Assembly: GCA_020284085.1 (NCBI GenBank)
Contig: JACEVL010000804.1
Location: 595,501-659,500 of the forward strand
Reading direction: 5' to 3'
Origin: Aporrectodea caliginosa
Lineage: Eukaryota > Annelida > Clitellata > Crassiclitellata > Lumbricidae
Length of the DNA: 64,000 bases
Positions within the stretch are counted from its first letter, which is position 1; the number at the start of each line of letters is the position of its first letter. The notes beneath the pieces were generated by a model. That model was given only the letters and a program-made list of their open reading frames with translations, did no database searches and was not told the origin of the DNA. Shown here one piece after another: positions 61,133 to 64,000 of the stretch. The translations under genes and the position numbers were made by a program.

Positions 61133-61959
61133 GTATTACTACGATGTCTATAGCTGTATAGCATAATTTTGTGTAACGCTAGATATACTAAACGGGTAAT
61201 ACTGATTCCTTTTTAAAACACAATTTCAATTTTTATTGTAATCTCTTGGTACCTAAACGCGGCCAGTGTTCACGTAAAATGTCGATAATAAACTGCAGGT
61301 GCTATTTCCAACATCGACGACTGTCAGTCTGTGATTTTTTCACCTGCATTCAAAGCCCACACACCAAATCATATCCTATTCACACTGAGTCAAGTTTGCA
61401 GATGAAAGTCACATAAACCCAATTAGCTGTGCCTACGATTAAGCAATAAGTCACAGAACGCACCTTGAAGCAGAGGCACCGACCGCACAAATATTATTCT
61501 ATCGAAGGCTTATACAGCATAAGAAATGTCTCGTAGAACGAATCACTAATGTTATTAGACTGCACAGTGCGCAGTGCACAAATGAGAAACACAGCAGGGA
61601 GCAACAATGTATCTGTAACAGCATACGCATTACATAGGCCGTTTCTCAGTATCAATGGACTGACCTTAGTCACAAAAGTTACTTTACTAATAGGCTTTAC
61701 TTCGAACTTCTGGAGTTTCAGAAATGTGTGTTTGGATCTATTCTGACCCACACCTCAATGGACTAAACATGGCGCATAGCTGGCCTCACATTTTTCCACT
61801 AGAACAATCAAGAATGAGAGAACTTCCAGCTGTTTACTTAGTTATAAGTTATCTGTATGGATAATTTATCTTCACGGTTCATACAGCCGAGGATGTCGCT
61901 CAATAACAAGACCTATATAATGACAGAACATCGATAGCGTAGAACAGTTGTTAGTCAAG

Positions 61960-62075
61960 GACTTGTTTCAAGGTCTATACGCGGAAACTGAGTGTAGGCT
62001 CGAACCCTGGAGAAGTCTCGGCGCTACAACCCTAGCGCTCTAGCCCATCGGTCATCGTGTCCGACGTTTGAATAG
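61960..62075 (-). mobile_element. tRNA-SINE head
   Basis: The minus strand begins GGACACGATGACCGATGGGC. TAGAGCGCTAGGGTTGTAGC follows, then a B box GGGTTCGAGCC. It belongs to the same SINE class as 54640-55001. Confidence 0.65.
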
Positions 62076-62149
62076 CCTACCCCAACCCTCTCAGGCATTT
62101 ATTCCACTCTAAACTAAAGTCTTAGCTGTTCAAGAATTCTTATCATGTC

Positions 62150-62760
62150 CTCCGCGTTTCAATCTTTCTCGTCCCAGACGGAATCCGCCTTAGCAGCGCC
62201 TCTGTCAACCTCCTCTCCTGCTGCCAACCGGACTTGGACCTCCACTTGCAGGGTCGTGTTATCCATTAGGTAGAGTAGGCCTTTGAAAGGCTCATGGCCC
62301 CTTAATTGACTTAACGCACCAATATCTAATTGATACAATTTAATACAATTATAACAATATACATACAATATTATAACATTAATATTTATCGTATACCCTC
62401 TGACTGCCTTGAAAGTAAAAATGTAGGTCCATTAGGGTCAAAGGTACCTGCTGAAGAAAAGTGGCCTGTTTACAGAAATATTAAAAAGGGGGAAATAAAA
62501 GAGTGCGACGAATAAATATGGCAATTTATTATTTGCATGCGAAAGAAAATCATGTAAACATATATGGAGCTCAGTATTAGTGATTTGCGGAATCTTCATT
62601 TGCCAGAAAGTAGATTACATGATCAAGGAAGATTGACAAATATTATTGACGAATGTTGCGATCGTATGAACAATATCATGGGAAATAAAACCAATGCAAA
62701 TTATGCTAGAAAATATGAATGCTTTATGTTAAACGGAGATATCCATGTTGAAAACGAATA
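62150..62760. other. Short unassigned open frames
   Basis: The minus strand at 62159-62330 reads LSQLRGHEPFKGLLYLMDNT and further to VWDEKD and a TGA. The plus strand at 62564-62761 has a 65-codon ATG frame (MELSISDLRNLHLPES, stop, then AATAAA overlapping it). Neither is recognised. They may be exons or decayed transposon pieces. Confidence 0.25.
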
Positions 62761-62761
62761 A

Positions 62762-64000
62762 AGATGAAGAAATGAATAAAATCTAATGCGTCGATAGCCT
62801 GGAATGGGCGAAATGAATTCTGGATTGCATTCAGAAATGTCCATCCAGCATGCATGTGTTGCAGACACATGCGGGAGATGAAATTTTATCTGATATGGAC
62901 CTAGTCGTTATGTTTCTCATTTTTACATCATATACATGGTTTTGACTTAAATCGGATGATAGCAGAACATAAAACTAATCCACATGCAATGACTACATCA
63001 ACTGTATCGATGGACTGTTTCTGATTTGTGCGTCTGATGCTTGTGAATACAGGCAGAAACAAGGCAGGCATTTAACCCAAGACAAACCTGTCACACTACA
63101 AAAGTCCGAGATGCCACAGGGGATCAACATATCGCTGAGTTCAGCCATGGAAACACATTCATCCCGGTCAAGATTTCGGGTTTTTCAGAGTATAATTATT
63201 TTTGCAAATTGTAAATGGATACACAATACACATACCCGTCTTTCTTTCGTGATCTGATTTGTTCTTCGGTTCAAATAAGATAAACATATTTGGCGATTCA
63301 TACCATATAGTATTTTGTTTGTATTTTTATTGTTGGGAGTCAATCGATAAGTGGCTTCCATTTCAAATCTAACTCCATGTGTAACTGTATTTAGTGTTGA
63401 TGATGTAGAGATACAACATTCAAAATTTGTGTTCTAGTTATGAATCAGCCAGTAAGCTGATCACTACGCTTCACTGCCCGTGGAGATTAAGAGGTTCATC
63501 TCTTCCACACTTCGATGCGAGCTCATATGGCATTCTCGTGCATTGGAAAAATAGTCCTTTAAATGTGAATGCATACTGCTCCAATTGATGCAGGTGATTT
63601 ATGGCTAGCTAAAACAGTCGCATTTGCTTAGAGCCTTAGACCAATCTAATAGCCATGCATACGACGCGTTTAGCGGGTCCCTGAAAGATGGGCCAAAAAA
63701 TATAGGTGTTTTGTTGCATTACATATCATTATTCTTCAAAACAAAGTCTTTTTTCTCTTAAATGAAAATAGATGGAACGAAATATTCCGGTGAAAAAACT
63801 TACCGCTCGCCAATAATAGCAAAGCACGTTGACAATAGAAACTGTAAGTATTGTCTGTTTCCCGAACTTGCACACGCACATAAGTAATCCATCAGCTGAA
63901 GATGTGAGACATATTGATGATATGATAATTATAATCATGACATCCTCATTGATTCCATTAAATAATAAGCGAAATAATCGAATTCTGTTCACGGTTTACA
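62762..64000. other. No recognised gene
   Basis: AT-rich. At 63800-63950 the minus strand has an ATG, an Ile-rich stretch and a donor-like GCGAGCG|GTAAGT, which could be a small signal-bearing exon, but nothing else supports it. Confidence 0.3.

Overview
The window is animal (metazoan) genomic DNA. It has split genes with GT-AG introns, a Shaker-type potassium channel, a Ly6-like secreted protein, many LINE and SINE remnants, TIR-bounded DNA transposons and very dense microsatellites. A marine invertebrate, perhaps a deuterostome such as an echinoderm, is the best guess, but the sequence alone does not settle this. There are no bacterial operons or CRISPR arrays. Most of the window is repeat-derived or featureless.

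Layout. At 0.1-1.2 kb lies a degenerate copy of a multicopy transposase-like family, split by a (GA)n array. At 5.7-6.6 kb is a LINE reverse-transcriptase relic, and at 6.8 kb a LINE 3' end. At 7.5-12.8 kb is a complete three-exon gene for a small secreted Ly6/three-finger-like protein, with a tandemly repeated promoter, a TATA box and a poly(A) signal. Its introns carry a MITE and a minisatellite. From 13 to 18 kb come a local duplication, a retroelement C-terminus, a 20-bp minisatellite and a 655-bp TIR element with 14-bp flanking direct repeats. From 18 to 21 kb are tetranucleotide arrays. At 22.5-24.3 kb a piggyBac-like element sits at a TTAA inside a minisatellite. At 25.3 kb is a full tRNA-derived SINE. 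At 27.4-29.0 kb, minus strand, is the main exon of a Kv1 channel. At 30.5-31.4 kb is a second TTAA-bounded element. At 34-35 kb are two LINE C-termini. At 38.9-41.2 kb is a TIR-bounded DNA transposon with an intact 565-codon, single-exon ORF on the minus strand. From 41.6 to 47.2 kb are further LINE relics and a 1.9-kb TIR element. From 49 to 64 kb are microsatellites, SINEs, a LINE relic, a hAT-like MITE and long stretches where nothing is recognised.

The genes do not form a pathway. The two host genes are unrelated: a voltage-gated K+ channel of excitable membranes and a small secreted cysteine-rich protein. The rest records transposition. LINE and SINE elements share a 3' end of the type GGCGCTATATAAAT, and their simple-repeat tails often run into the local microsatellites. 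Several elements are nested. The most unusual object is the 38.9-41.2 kb transposon, whose uncharacterised zinc-finger/DDE-like protein, TIRs and CRE-TATA promoter are all readable.
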